DNA from: Podospora pseudocomata
Lineage: Eukaryota > Ascomycota > Sordariomycetes > Sordariales > Podosporaceae
NCBI RefSeq assembly: GCF_035222375.1
Contig: NC_085890.1
Coordinates: 3,534,001 to 3,598,000 of the forward strand
Direction: 5' to 3'
DNA: 64,000 bases
Below, in pieces: positions 49,351 to 59,392 of this stretch (within the stretch, counting starts at the first letter, position 1; the number at the start of each line of letters is the position of its first letter). Under the pieces are notes generated by a model. The model was not told the DNA's origin and ran no database searches. It saw only the letters and a program-made list of their open reading frames with translations. A program made the translations under genes and the position numbers.

Positions 49351-49376
49351 TCAAATACCAACACCATGGTATTTGA
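49351..49376. repeat. Perfect 10-bp inverted repeat (hairpin)
   Basis: TCAAATACCA, a six-base loop ACACCA, then TGGTATTTGA. It lies about 1.2 kb upstream of Sch9 with no gene close by. It could be a terminator-like or protein-binding site, or chance. Confidence 0.6.
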
Positions 49377-50184
49377 ACTGATGAAGAAATAGTAACAACA
49401 CCATCGACACCTGATCTTGCATATCCGTACATACAACACCACTGCATCACTGGCCCCTATTCCCGCATGCCAAGGATTCCCTCCTTTATGTCTGCCCTAA
49501 CTGCGCTGAAGTCTGATGCGTCTCGGGCAACATATCCTTCATCTGCGACATCACAAATTTGGCCGCCTTGTTCGTATCCAGATATTACACATATTCAACC
49601 CATGACATATACTATGGGTTAGGGTTATGGCACCTTCATGAGTCGATCCGGGTAAAGAGTTGACCTTTCACAGCTCATAAGGTACCGTAGCATCCATCTC
49701 ACGGCTCACAATCTGAACACCCCGGGCATATCCCGAGACAACCAGTTTTGTCTTTGGGTGACTATCGTTGGATCAACGTCTTGTGGTGGTGATTATGAAA
49801 GCTCGTCTTGCTGCAGTAGTGGTGATGGGATAGCCAATGCCAGGGTGAGCAGGGCCAGGAGTGGGATTCTCATCGTGACTGATGCCGACTGCGCAACTCT
49901 GAGAGAATATCTCAGTTGGTGGATATATTCCAATCCCTCGACTGGCTCCAACCGTCTTGCTACCTTTGATGAACATGAAAAACCTGCAGCTCTTTCTGGC
50001 TCGTTCTTTTCGTTTGATCCCCCCTCGCTCTTTCCACCTTCCACTGTTGTTGCCATTCGCTCCTTCCTCTTTCCAACACCGTTCTTTCCAATTTCACTCC
50101 TTCCTCCCCTTGGTCCTTCCGCCATCGTTGTTCCTTCCACTAGTGTCCTTCTCATCGTTCCTTCCACCTCACTTCTTCCCCCAC

Positions 50185-50673
50185 TTACTCCCCCTTCCCC
50201 TTCTCTCTCCCTCCCTTCTCACCCGCAAACAAACAAATCCAAACCCTCACCACCGCCGGCCCAGCAGCAGAAACAGCAACAGCCCAATCAAACAGATTCC
50301 AACCCCCCAACCCCAAAAACCTCTCCCATCCCCCGACAGCCTGCACGGCAGAGATGTGATAGACAAGATCACTGATTAACATCCCCCAGCACATGAGCTT
50401 CCACAACTTCAGATCATCGTAGAGCCATAGAATGACTGATTCGTTGAAGGCAAACACCAGCCATGCGCCTGCCAACTGAGTGTAGAGGTATTGATTCTGG
50501 GGGGAGAAGGGCGGGGACCATGAGGGGGGATGGGGGCGGGCGATGGCGCTGTGGTAGGAGGAGGGGGTGAAGAGGGTTAGGTAGGCGCCGTTTAGGGCGC
50601 CGAGGGGTTCCAGGAGGAGGAGGACGAGGCGGAGGGGGAGGGGGATGGTTGTTGATGCTTTGGGTGGGGACAT
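50185..50673 (-). CDS. DUF7704-type four-segment membrane protein
   Basis: Single exon, 162 residues, start MSPPKASTTIPLPLRLVLLL. About four membrane segments: residues 12-35 (LRLVLLLLEPLGALNGAYLT), 62-85 (LYTQLAGAWLVFAFNESVIL), 91-113 (LKLWKLMCWGMLISDLVYHI) and 125-150. The order, the LLEPLGAL motif in segment 1, the NES/DDLKLWK junction and the LISDLVYH segment fit small fungal membrane proteins of the DUF7704 group. Function unknown. The C-terminus is a basic tail (GEKGGREKGKGE). The frame is intact. Confidence 0.75.
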   Translation of the reverse strand: MSPPKASTTIPLPLRLVLLLLEPLGALNGAYLTLFTPSSYHSAIARPHPPSWSPPFSPQNQYLYTQLAGAWLVFAFNESVILWLYDDLKLWKLMCWGMLISDLVYHISAVQAVGGWERFLGLGGWNLFDWAVAVSAAGPAVVRVWICLFAGEKGGREKGKGE

Positions 50674-51216
50674 GGTGGGGTGAATAATGGATACCTAGGT
50701 TCTGGGAGGTGAGAGTTGAGTTGAGAGGGAGGGTTTAGAGGTTTTGAGGTGTGCTGTGGGAGGTAGGTTGTTTCTTTGTTTGACATGGGTCTCTGAGGTC
50801 AGAGTCTGAGGTAAGCCCTAATAGCAAGGAGGTTTTGCGGGGGTGTTAGAGGTGGCGATGGCTCAGATCGGACTTTTGTGGTAGCACAGCCGAAGAAGTG
50901 TTCTGACAGCGATGCCAGTGGCCTGGATCGTGATTGTGGCTGCATTTGGTGTGTGGCATCTTCAAGGTGTGGTGATCGTGGAGGTGTGAGATCGAAGGAT
51001 TGGATTGGAGCGGCTGACACGGGGGTGAGCTGTGGCTGGTGATTACTTGTCAAAGCTGCAATGATTCAAGCACCCACGCTACATGGTGAATTTTGAGAAG
51101 GAGCTGTCGGTAATGTGGTAATGTGGTAATGTGGTAATGTGGTAATGTGTCAAGTTGTCAATGTGTTGATCTGCTAAAGAGCATACTCCCCCCCCCCCTG
51201 GCATCTCTCTCTCACC
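50674..51216. other. DUF7704 promoter / P450 3' flank
   Basis: About 540 bases, both neighbours on the - strand. Contains a five-copy 8-base tandem repeat at 51109-51148 and a C-run near 51189. An 84-codon frame at 50.8-51.05 kb on the - strand has no recognisable features. Confidence 0.4.
51109..51148. repeat. Five exact copies of GGTAATGT
   Basis: Perfect 8-base tandem array in the 3' flank of the P450 gene. Likely to vary in copy number between strains (inference). Confidence 0.95.
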
Positions 51217-52965
51217 TCACCTCCCCCTCACTTTAACCCTCATCGGCATCCCCCCCTTCGGATGTCCCGCCAACCCCCCAACCATATAAACCCTCTGTCC
51301 CCACAACCTCTTCCCCCCATCCATAAACACGCTCTCGTCCACCTCAAAATCAAACTCCCTTACCGTCAGCCCCAGTATCATCCTCAACTCCATCATCGCC
51401 AGCTCCTGCCCTATACACGCCCTCGGTCCCAGCTCAAACGGCCGGAAGGCGTTCTTGCCTACATATAACTCCTCCCCTTCTTTTGCGAGGAACCTCTCTG
51501 GGAGGAATTCTTCGTTGCGGGGGAAATACTCCTCCAATTTGTGGGTGGCAAATGTCGCGCCGATGACGAGGAACCCGTCGGTGGGGTAGGTCTTGCCTGT
51601 TTTGTGGTTGTGGAGGGTTACGTCTGGGCGGCCTTGACGGACAGTCAGGGCGGGAGGGAAGATGCGGAGGGTTTCTTTGATTACGGCTGTTGTATAAACC
51701 AAGGAGTTCAAGAGTTGGGGGTTGGCGGCGATTTTAGCTGCTGCTTGAGAGGGGTCAGGACCGAGGATGGCGTCGTGTTCAGAGCGGAGTTTAGCCAGAC
51801 ATTGGGGGTTCTGGGACAAGAGGTAGTAAGCGAAACAGAGGCTGGTGGCGGTGGTGTCGTGGCCGGCGAAGATGAATATTTTGAGGTGGGGGATGGTGCG
51901 GTTGAGGAAGGCTTCGAGGTCGAACTTGGGGTTGGAGTCGGAGTTCTCGGCCAGGTAGGCTTTGACGGCGAGGGAGAGGATGGTCTTGTGGAGGGTGGTG
52001 GAGGTTTCGTTGGAGAGATTCTCTCTTACGGCTGGGGCGAGGACGTTACGGATGATGCGCTCTAGTCGCCAGAGGTCGTAGAGACGGAAGGGATTCAGGA
52101 GTTTGACGAGGGCGTCGGGGGTTCGGTTGGGGATGAGCCATTTGACCTGGTCGGCGATTGCTTTTTCCAGAGGGTTGCCTTCTGCTTGGCACTTGAAGTT
52201 GTTGCCCCTGAACAGGTGAGTAAATGGTCACTCAAGCAGCTGGCAAGTGGGCTCTGCTCGACTCACAAGACAGCACGACCAATGACATCAATCGTCAAAT
52301 TTATAGCCAACTGCTGCATCTTGACGACCTTCCCCGACTTGGCAACCTTCCTCAGATGCCTCTTGAAAATATCGATCTCCTCAATGAACTCCGGAGCCAT
52401 CGTCGCAACATTTCTGGCAGAGAAACCGGGGTTGTAAATCGCCCGCCATCTTTTCCACTCAGGCCCATCCATCGTCAACAAGTCCTTGCCCTGGAACATG
52501 GGTCTGAACATATCTTTCAGCTGATTCGATTTGGGGAGAGTCTTTGCCAACACCTGCTGATTGGAAAACTGAGACACTATCTCGGGATCCATAACATAGA
52601 GAATGGGATCGATCATCGGCCAGACATCCATCACGATAATGCCATCTTTTATAATATCTGAGTGTTGGCGCAGAAATAGCGACGTGAGTGTTAGGCGGTT
52701 GATCTCCATTGGGACGTCTTTGAAGGCTTTGCCGCTTTCAATCATGTGGCCAAAGATGAAGTGATGAGGCATGCCCGGCTGCAGACAAGGTTAGTGAGAT
52801 CCCATCCATGTACCAGGAAGTAGCGAAACTGACTGTGTTGGTATCTTTGGCGTACTTTCGGATCTTCATGCGTACGGTGTAGAGCCGGTAAACAAATCGA
52901 ACAAGAAGGAGCACAACGATGTAGCCGGCTGTCCTGCCCACCAGGGCAAAGGAAAGCGATGCCAT
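51217..52965 (-). CDS. Cytochrome P450 monooxygenase (fungal, membrane-anchored)
   Basis: Three exons, 52965-52834, 52778-52267 and 52207-51217; 544 residues. The N-terminal anchor is at about 10-27 (GRTAGYIVVLLLVRFVYRLY). Motifs in order: GPEWKRWRAIYNPGFS (C-helix WxxxR), oxygen-binding I-helix AGHDTTAT near residue 328, K-helix KETLRIFP (ExxR), NEEFLPERF (PERF), and haem loop FRPFELGPRACIGQELA with the thiolate Cys near 478. All required residues are present. The family number cannot be given without a search. Family knowledge: ER-bound, works with NADPH-P450 reductase, and oxidises lipids, xenobiotics or secondary metabolites. There is no biosynthetic backbone gene next to it. An inverted-repeat element lies in its upstream region. 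Confidence 0.95.
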
Positions 52966-53330
52966 CTTGGAGTACCTAGTTCAGCTTTTCGCCTGGCTCA
53001 AGAAAAGGCGAGGAGCAAAATAAAAAATAAAAAAATGTTGATGCTCCGGGGGCAAGTTGAATTTATGGTATTGGTCTAGACAAGACCGGGGAGCAGCCAA
53101 GGATGCTGACATTCTTTCCTAGATGTCACCATGATATGCAAAACCCATGCGCCAACGACCAACAACGACCAACAACGTTGACTAGCTCCAACAGCAACCG
53201 GGAAACACGCGTGTTCAGATGCATAGTCACAATAACGCTGGCGTTATCTGCCTAGAAGTCGCTCCAGGTGACAGCGCTTACAACCAAGGGCTAAATTAGA
53301 GGTTGCCACTTTGGCAGCGTCCTCGAAGCC

Positions 53331-53899
53331 TGGCTAGCTAGCAGGGCATGTCGTGTCTTATCCGGTGTGGTCTAGCCGTCCTAGGCAAAACATTCGAAAA
53401 CATTACAATATACGAAAATCGCAGCCAATAACTGGGCCTGTTTCGTGCCAAGTAATACAGCAATATCTCAACCTACCCACGTATAATTGATGATGGTTTG
53501 AATGGTGCTCCAATTCCCAGACCTTCGTAATCGCTGGCTTCCAAAGGCCTGGTACTTACCATTGAATTGTGAGGGCCCATTGAACTATAAGCGCATTGAA
53601 CTGTGAGGGCCTATTGAACTGTGAGGGTTGCTGCCCATTGAACTGCGGCCACCGCAGCCATCGCCAAACCACCGATTGTAGCATCATGGCCAGGGTCTCA
53701 GGCCTCAACTGTTCAGGCCCGTCAAGTACGAACCTTTGGCAAATCCAAGACGAGAGCACTGACAATGGGAAACCCCAGTTTTCCCATGCGAAATGTGGCT
53801 TTTGCGATGTTCATACACCCAAAGGCTAATTTCTGCCCAATTTGCCCAGGAAGGTTAGACCACATCGGATAAGACACGCCATGCCCTGCTGGCTAGCCA
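53331..53899. mobile_element. Non-autonomous inverted-repeat element (MITE-like)
   Basis: The arms 53331-53389 and 53841-53899 are inverted copies of one another, matching at about 52 of 59 positions; both share GCAGGGCATG, GTGTCTTATCC and TGTGGTCTA. They enclose about 450 bases without an open frame of note. This is the layout of a MITE-sized DNA-transposon remnant. No clean target-site duplication is visible at the ends, so the family cannot be named and a non-mobile inverted repeat is possible. Mismatches between arms are mostly C/T or G/A changes, which would fit point mutation or mild RIP (inference). Inside lie five imperfect copies of ATTGAACTGTGAGGGCC. Confidence 0.6.
53561..53650. 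repeat. Five imperfect copies of ATTGAACTGTGAGGGCC
   Basis: Units begin at 53561, 53579, 53595, 53613 and 53637, each starting ATTGAA(C/T)T; spacing is 16-24 bases. The array sits near the middle of the inverted-repeat element and could be a sub-terminal or internal repeat of it. Confidence 0.8.
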
Positions 53900-54259
53900 A
53901 ACTCTATAAAAGTCTATCTGATGTGTCCTGCCTGGGATGAACATGAAGTCTACCCAAGTACACTCGGCATTATGCAAGGTCGACACTAAACCCGAACCTA
54001 GCCAGAGAACCGGAACACCACGCACACACGACAAGGCAAATCAGATCAAGAAGCGAAGTGTTGTGATTCAGCCCTGCGGCTTATGATTGCTGCATTACAT
54101 TTGCAAATATATTCCAAAAACTAAATGCCTACCCAATAAATACCCCAAAAAATTTCCAAACATATGTATCATTTGCCCCAAAAAAAGCTTTCATCATCTA
54201 TGTTCATTGACTCCCCCTTGTCCAAAAACCCATAATCTCAAAAGAAGAGCGTACTTTTT

Positions 54260-56165
54260 TTAAAGAAGAACAGCAGCCAAACCAGCCACCGCAGCGAGCA
54301 GACCCTCAACAGGGCCAACAGCACGGCCAGCACCGGCTGTCACTGGAGTGTTGGTTGTGGAAGGGAGGTCAGTCACAGCGGGAACGGTGACTGTGCCGAA
54401 AGAGGTGGGAACAACGACGACGGGGGGCTCAACATCGGGACCGCCGGTGACATCAGGGCCGTCAGTAACGACGGGGGGCTCCTCGCCGCCAGGACCGCCA
54501 GTGACGATGGGCTCCTCCTCTTCGGTGGTGGTAGGGGGAACCTCTGGACCGGGGCCGCCGGTAACCTCGGGACCATCGGTGACGACGGGAGGCTCCTCCT
54601 CAGGCTCCTCGGTGGTGGTAGGAGGAACTTCGGGATCGGGACCACCAGTAACCTCAGGGCCGTCAGTGACAACAGGGGGCTCCTCCTCATCAGTGCTGGT
54701 AGGGGGAACCTCGGGGCCGGGGCCGCCAGTGACCTCAGGACCGTCGGTGACGATGGGGGGAGTGACCTCGCCGCCCTCGGTGGTGGTGGGGACGGCAGGA
54801 ACGTCAGTCACGGGGCAGACGGTGGTGGTGACGATGGTCTCGGTGGTGACAATGACGACGCCGCCGGTGGGGCAGGCGGGAACAGTCGAGGGGCACTGGG
54901 TGATGGTCTTGACCGTGGTGGTGGTGATGGTGCTGGTGGTCCACTCCTCGGTGGTGGTGGTGCCGGTGCTGTCCTCGTCTTTGGTGGTGGTAATGGTGGG
55001 GGTATCGGTCACGCTGGGTTCCTCGGTAGGCTCATCGGTGGGAGTAGCAGTTGGCTCCTCGGTGGGCTCCTCGGTGGGCTCATCGGTACGAGTGGCAGTA
55101 GGCTCCTCAGTGGGTTCCTCGGTAGGCTCGGCAGTAGGAGTGGCAGTGGGCTCCTCGGTTTCGGTGGGAGTAACAGTAGGCTCCTCGGTTGGCTCGTCAG
55201 TAGGAGTAACGGTAGGCTCATCAGTTGGGGTCACAGTCGGCTCATCCGTAGGAGTAGCGGAGGGCTCGGTAGTAGTCTCGTCATCCTCGCAGTAGTCGTC
55301 ATCGGTGGTGGTAGGTCCACTGGTGGGAGTGGCTGTGGGCTCCTCAGTGTCGGTAGGAGTGACGGTTGGTTCCTCAGTGTCAGTGGGAGTGGCAGTTGGC
55401 TCCTCCGTGTCCGTAGGAGTCACAGTAGGCTCATCGGTAGGAGTGACGGTGGGCTCAGTGGTGGTCGTCTCGTCGTCCTCGCAGTAGTCATCATCCGTCG
55501 TGGTAGGCGCCTCAGTCTCGGTCGAGGTAACAGTTGGCTCATCAGTGGGAGTGACAGTTGGCTCCTCAGAGTCGGTGGGAGTGGCGGTAGGCTCCTCAGA
55601 TTCAGTGGGAGTGACAGTGGGCTCGTCGGTAGGAGTGACAGTGGGCTCGTCGGTAGGAGTAGCAGTGGGCTCCGTGGTAGTAGTCTCGTCATCCTCACAG
55701 TAATCATCCTCATCGGTCGAAGTGCTTGTTGGCTCCTCGCTGGTCCAGGTCTCCGAGATGGTGTATGTCTCGATGGTGGTGGTAGTGGGCTCGACACTTG
55801 GCTCGGTTGTGGGCTCAGCGGTAGCGGTAGCCGAGGTGTGCGTCATGGTGTACACAATGCACGAGCAGACCGAGCTCACAGACTGGACACTGCCATCGCA
55901 ATTGTAGAAATTAGTTGGGATGGCGGTGGCCGCTGTGGTGGTGCCGGCAATGAAGCCGGGGCAGAAGGCCGAAGCCTCGGCCGCGTAGTTGGCGTCGATG
56001 AGGTTGCGGTAGCAGTTGTCCTCATGCTATTCACCTTGTTAGCTGTCATCTCATCTCTCATGATAAACATCAGACGAACATGAGGTTCCTTACACAGTCG
56101 GGCCATTCGGTGGCGGCACCCAGACCCACGGCCAGGGCGCCCAGAGACAAAGTAGAAACGCGCAT
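54260..56165 (-). CDS. GPI-anchored Thr/Pro/Glu-rich cell-wall protein
   Basis: Two exons, 56165-56094 and 56026-54260; 612 residues. A signal peptide ([18 protein letters not shown]) leads to a small Cys-containing N-terminal region: [29 protein letters not shown] and VCSCIV, six to seven cysteines in about 70 residues. The remainder is repetitive: [18 protein letters not shown] units, three copies of [11 protein letters not shown]-type sequence, then [20 protein letters not shown] units. The C-terminus ([24 protein letters not shown]) is a GPI-type signal. The Thr/Pro/Glu repeats are expected to be O-glycosylated and wall-exposed. The array should be prone to copy change. The antisense strand stays open for 315 codons because of the repeats. 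The N-terminal module resembles small Cys-rich fungal extracellular domains, but the spacing does not let me call CFEM. Confidence 0.88.
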
Positions 56166-59100
56166 GTTTATGTACCCCTTTTCTTTCCCAGAGAGCGAAT
56201 GACTAAATCGACACAAGAAGGCAGACGAGAAACGAGCGACTGCGGGACCCGAAGGTCTATGTACGAGATTTCAATGCTGGGTGAGCGGAAGGTGAGGAAA
56301 GGGAACCCCAGATCCCGAGGAGGTGGGTGGACCAGCATCTTTATCTCTTGCCCAACATCTCGTTTCCTTCTAGCCTTTCTTCTCCTTCCGAAAAGTCCAT
56401 AGTTTGATGCCGAACCCCGGCTCGCAGGCGCCGGAGGGCACTCCACACACACACACCTGGAGCGCGGCGTCAAATACGAAGCCAGCCTTTTTTTGGAGCA
56501 ACGATTGGACCATCCCAGACCACGCGAGGTCCCGGTCGACAGGGGTTGGTGATCTCCACCACGGACTCAGCTCTTGGGCGACAGGGGTCCAATCTTTGTC
56601 GCCGCCAGCGCCCGGTGGAGATTGCAGTTTTCCTTTCCAGTGCTTCCCTTCAAACTGCATAATAATGGCTTGCCATGCGGGTGGAGATGATGATGATGAT
56701 GATGATGATATTGGATGGATGTTTGTCCGATGGCAGATCTCCCATTGTGCCTGGTACCTGGATCGATCGGCACAGCAACAAAGAGAGAGCGAGAGGGTGA
56801 GCGAGAGAGAGAACGAAAGAGAGAAAGGAACAATGCAGCACGCCGCAGGGTACAGTGCAATGCAGATGGCCACTCAATTCAAGACCAACACCGGCCAGTC
56901 AATCGCGGCCACCGCAGCTTTCTCCACACTGTTGACTGCAGTGGGCTGAGCACATCCCCAGCCTCTGATTGGACGGCCAAGACGTTGCTCGTTTTTTGAC
57001 ATCTGTGTTTGGTACCAAGAGAATCACCCCAGATGCTGTCGTGGAATATTGAAAAGCCTCAGGGCCAACACGACCACCTGCAGAGCAAATCACCTGAGAC
57101 ATGGAGAATCCTTTGCGGAGAAGAACTTTCTCAACGTGCCCGACTGACATGGAGGAGGTGTCCTGCCCAATTGACGTCAGAATGGGACGGTAACAGCGAA
57201 CACCGGCACTGATTATGGCCTGTCATCGCTTCTCTCCACCATCAGTCTGGGGCAGTTGTAAGGGTATTCTTACATTCTCAACATACCATTAGATAATAGG
57301 TCTTTTTTGGTCCTCGCATCTTTGGGTAGAAACACGATGACTGCATCCCTCAGGCACCGAGGGGGCACCAAACAAACACCCGCCTCCGACAGCAACATCG
57401 GATCTGTGGATTCAATACTACCCCGCCGCCAGTTGCCTGTTGCTGACATATACCGGGCCAAAAGCCGGGCGATCGTAATCATGATACAGTTCTGACAGCT
57501 GTGCCGGAATGGCAGTGAGGCCTTGTTGGTTTGACATTTTGTTTGTATTTTTGGTGCTAGAACCAGTCGGGCCATATTGCGGTATTACTTGCTGACAAAG
57601 GTGGGTGTTGCAGCTTTTGACTTTGCACAGTAGGAATTAAGATTGCAATGTACGGTAGTAAACAAACTCTTACATTCAACCTGTTCCCGTCGGTCCTGAG
57701 GGGAGACCAGCAGCACACGAATAAACCCCGTGATTATACCCGTCCAGTTCGCACTGCCTCTTACACCTTCAGCTCACCACTGCGGCGCAAAAACCCCAAC
57801 CCCCATCCCAACCCGGGCGTTTACGGATATTGCCCCTACAAATGGAAACGGCAAAAAAAGGGGGCACGTAACACAACCTCAATCCTTCTGCCCCAACGCC
57901 AGGTCCGAGTGTCCAACGTCCATCCCAAGCTCACAGGTGGCACAACTTTCGACAGACGGCTACGCAAAGAAACAATCCAGTACTACAACTCTAGAAATAA
58001 AAAGCCACAGCCAGCCACAACTGCTCATGCCAGGCATCACAACGTAATGAAAAAACAAAAATCATGATTCCGGAAGGCCACGAGTGCAAAGGAAGAGAAA
58101 GGTGCTCAAAGTCAAAGACACGGGACGGAAAGCCTCAGATCTTCGAGTTTCAGATGTTTCACCTTACCCATTCCTCAAAGAATACCACAAAAGAATTATA
58201 TACCAAGAAAACCACGCGATTTTATCAAAGAGCGTGCGTGAGAACATCGTGGCAATAGGACTGGAGAAAGTCTTGTTGAAAATCATGGCAACTCCTGCCA
58301 AGGAGGAAAAATACCTCGATCAAAATGAATCTCGAGATGGATTGATGATCAACACTGTGCAACAATGCACATGAGACAGAGACTGATATTCTCCTCTTTA
58401 CTTGGCAGGAGATCATCCTTTCTAAGGTAGGTAAGCAGATGAGTCGGTATTTAGGTACTTCTCGAAGCCGACAGCTTCACTATAAACCTTCCCTCAAAGC
58501 TAACTATCTACATCCACAAAAGAAACAACCCCCATGCGGCCAAGAATCCGATTCTCCTTCACCAGAAAATAACCACAAAACAACATGGTTCGCTCTGTTC
58601 ATTCTATTTTCAGTTCCCCTTTTTTCGATTCTGCAGCCTCTCTTCATCGGCACAAAGAAGAAGGCAAACTGTCTCCTCCCACCACTCACTCACCGGTGGT
58701 TTTCATCCATAGAAAAGCAACAACAAACCTTCAACACAGTAATTCTCTTACAAAACACTGTACCAACAACAAAGAACCCAGAACACTCACCCCATCACCA
58801 ACCACCACCACCCCATCCACTTCTCACGTCATCTTTTTTCCCTCTCAGCCTCAACACACGACTCAGAAACCTCTTCAGCTGAATCCAAAAAGCACTCCTC
58901 GCGTCATCCCCCAGTAAACAAAAACCCTCACTCCACTTCCTCAGCCTCCCTGAATCCACACCTACCAACCACTCGGTATTCCGTGGAAAAAGTGAGCCAT
59001 CAGCCCAAAAGAACAACAAGGGATCCCTTCAATCCAAATCCTCACTGCCAAAAGTGCCAACTCGAATCACTTCATCATGGCCAGTGATTCCAAAATCATC

Positions 59101-59392
59101 AGCTCACTAGTGGGCACCTGCTTCCCAGCCATATGCCAGGTTCTTCAATGGACAGACCAGCTTCGTGCCAGTGGTGGTAGCAAAACACGACTTGACAAGT
59201 CAGAAAAGAACAAGGCGGGAGAGGGAGTCTAACAGGTGCGTTCTGTATTATGATTCATCGTGTACCTTTCTCATTTCATACCCATTCACACAACCCATCA
59301 TCAAAAACGTACATAGTCTTCCAATCTAAGATCGCAAACTCTTCATTCAGATCGCACTCCCGCCACCCCTCCCTTTTTTGACATCCACTTTA
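56166..59392. other. Large gene-poor stretch (3.2 kb)
   Basis: Between the wall-protein gene and the ABC transporter gene, both on -. It contains (GAT)n at about 56689-56711, a GA-rich tract at 56779-56822 and only chance frames. From about 58.5 kb it is C/A- and C/T-rich, as in fungal leaders, ahead of a small + strand open frame at 59077. No RNA gene recognised. Confidence 0.45.
59077..59232 (+). CDS. Possible small ORF, 51 codons
   Basis: MASDSKIISSLVGTCFPAIC to the stop at 59232. The start context (CATCATGG) is good and about 500 bases of C/A- and C/T-rich sequence precede it, like a fungal 5' leader. AACAG/GTGCGT right after the stop resembles a splice donor, so a longer spliced transcript is possible. 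No conserved domain known to me; likely chance or a non-coding transcript. Confidence 0.2.
   Translation: MASDSKIISSLVGTCFPAICQVLQWTDQLRASGGSKTRLDKSEKNKAGEGV

Larger units (their letters stand above)
48141..50184. other. Long gene-free stretch with Sch9 leader
   Basis: About 2 kb. The left part is the Sch9 promoter and leader with a tandem repeat. The rest has only chance frames, a short hairpin at 49351-49376, and a GGTTAGGGTTATGG telomere-like snippet near 49617 that is too short to matter. Frames at 49.8-50.4 kb run over the 3' end of the DUF7704 gene on the opposite strand. Confidence 0.4.
52966..54259. other. P450 upstream region with repeat element
   Basis: About 1.3 kb upstream of the P450 and downstream of the wall-protein gene. 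It holds the inverted-repeat element listed separately and a CAACGACCAA direct duplication at 53152-53177. No coding signal. Confidence 0.5.

Noticed and set aside
49615-49632. Telomere-like GGTTAGGGTT
   Set aside because: Less than two full TTAGGG units; no array and core genes lie on both sides.
49758-50375. 205-codon open frame on the + strand
   Set aside because: Ser/Pro/Phe-rich without pattern, and its 3' part is antisense to the DUF7704 gene.
53331-53899. LTR or retroelement remnant
   Set aside because: The terminal repeats are inverted, not direct, and no reverse transcriptase or integrase sequence is visible.
54348-55295. 315-codon GSSVGVTVG-repeat open frame on the + strand
   Set aside because: It mirrors the Thr/Pro/Glu repeats of the GPI-anchored wall protein on the other strand, which has a signal peptide, intron and anchor signal.
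56404-56949. 181-codon open frame on the + strand with a run of Asp
   Set aside because: The Asp run comes from a (GAT)n microsatellite; the rest shows no conserved pattern.
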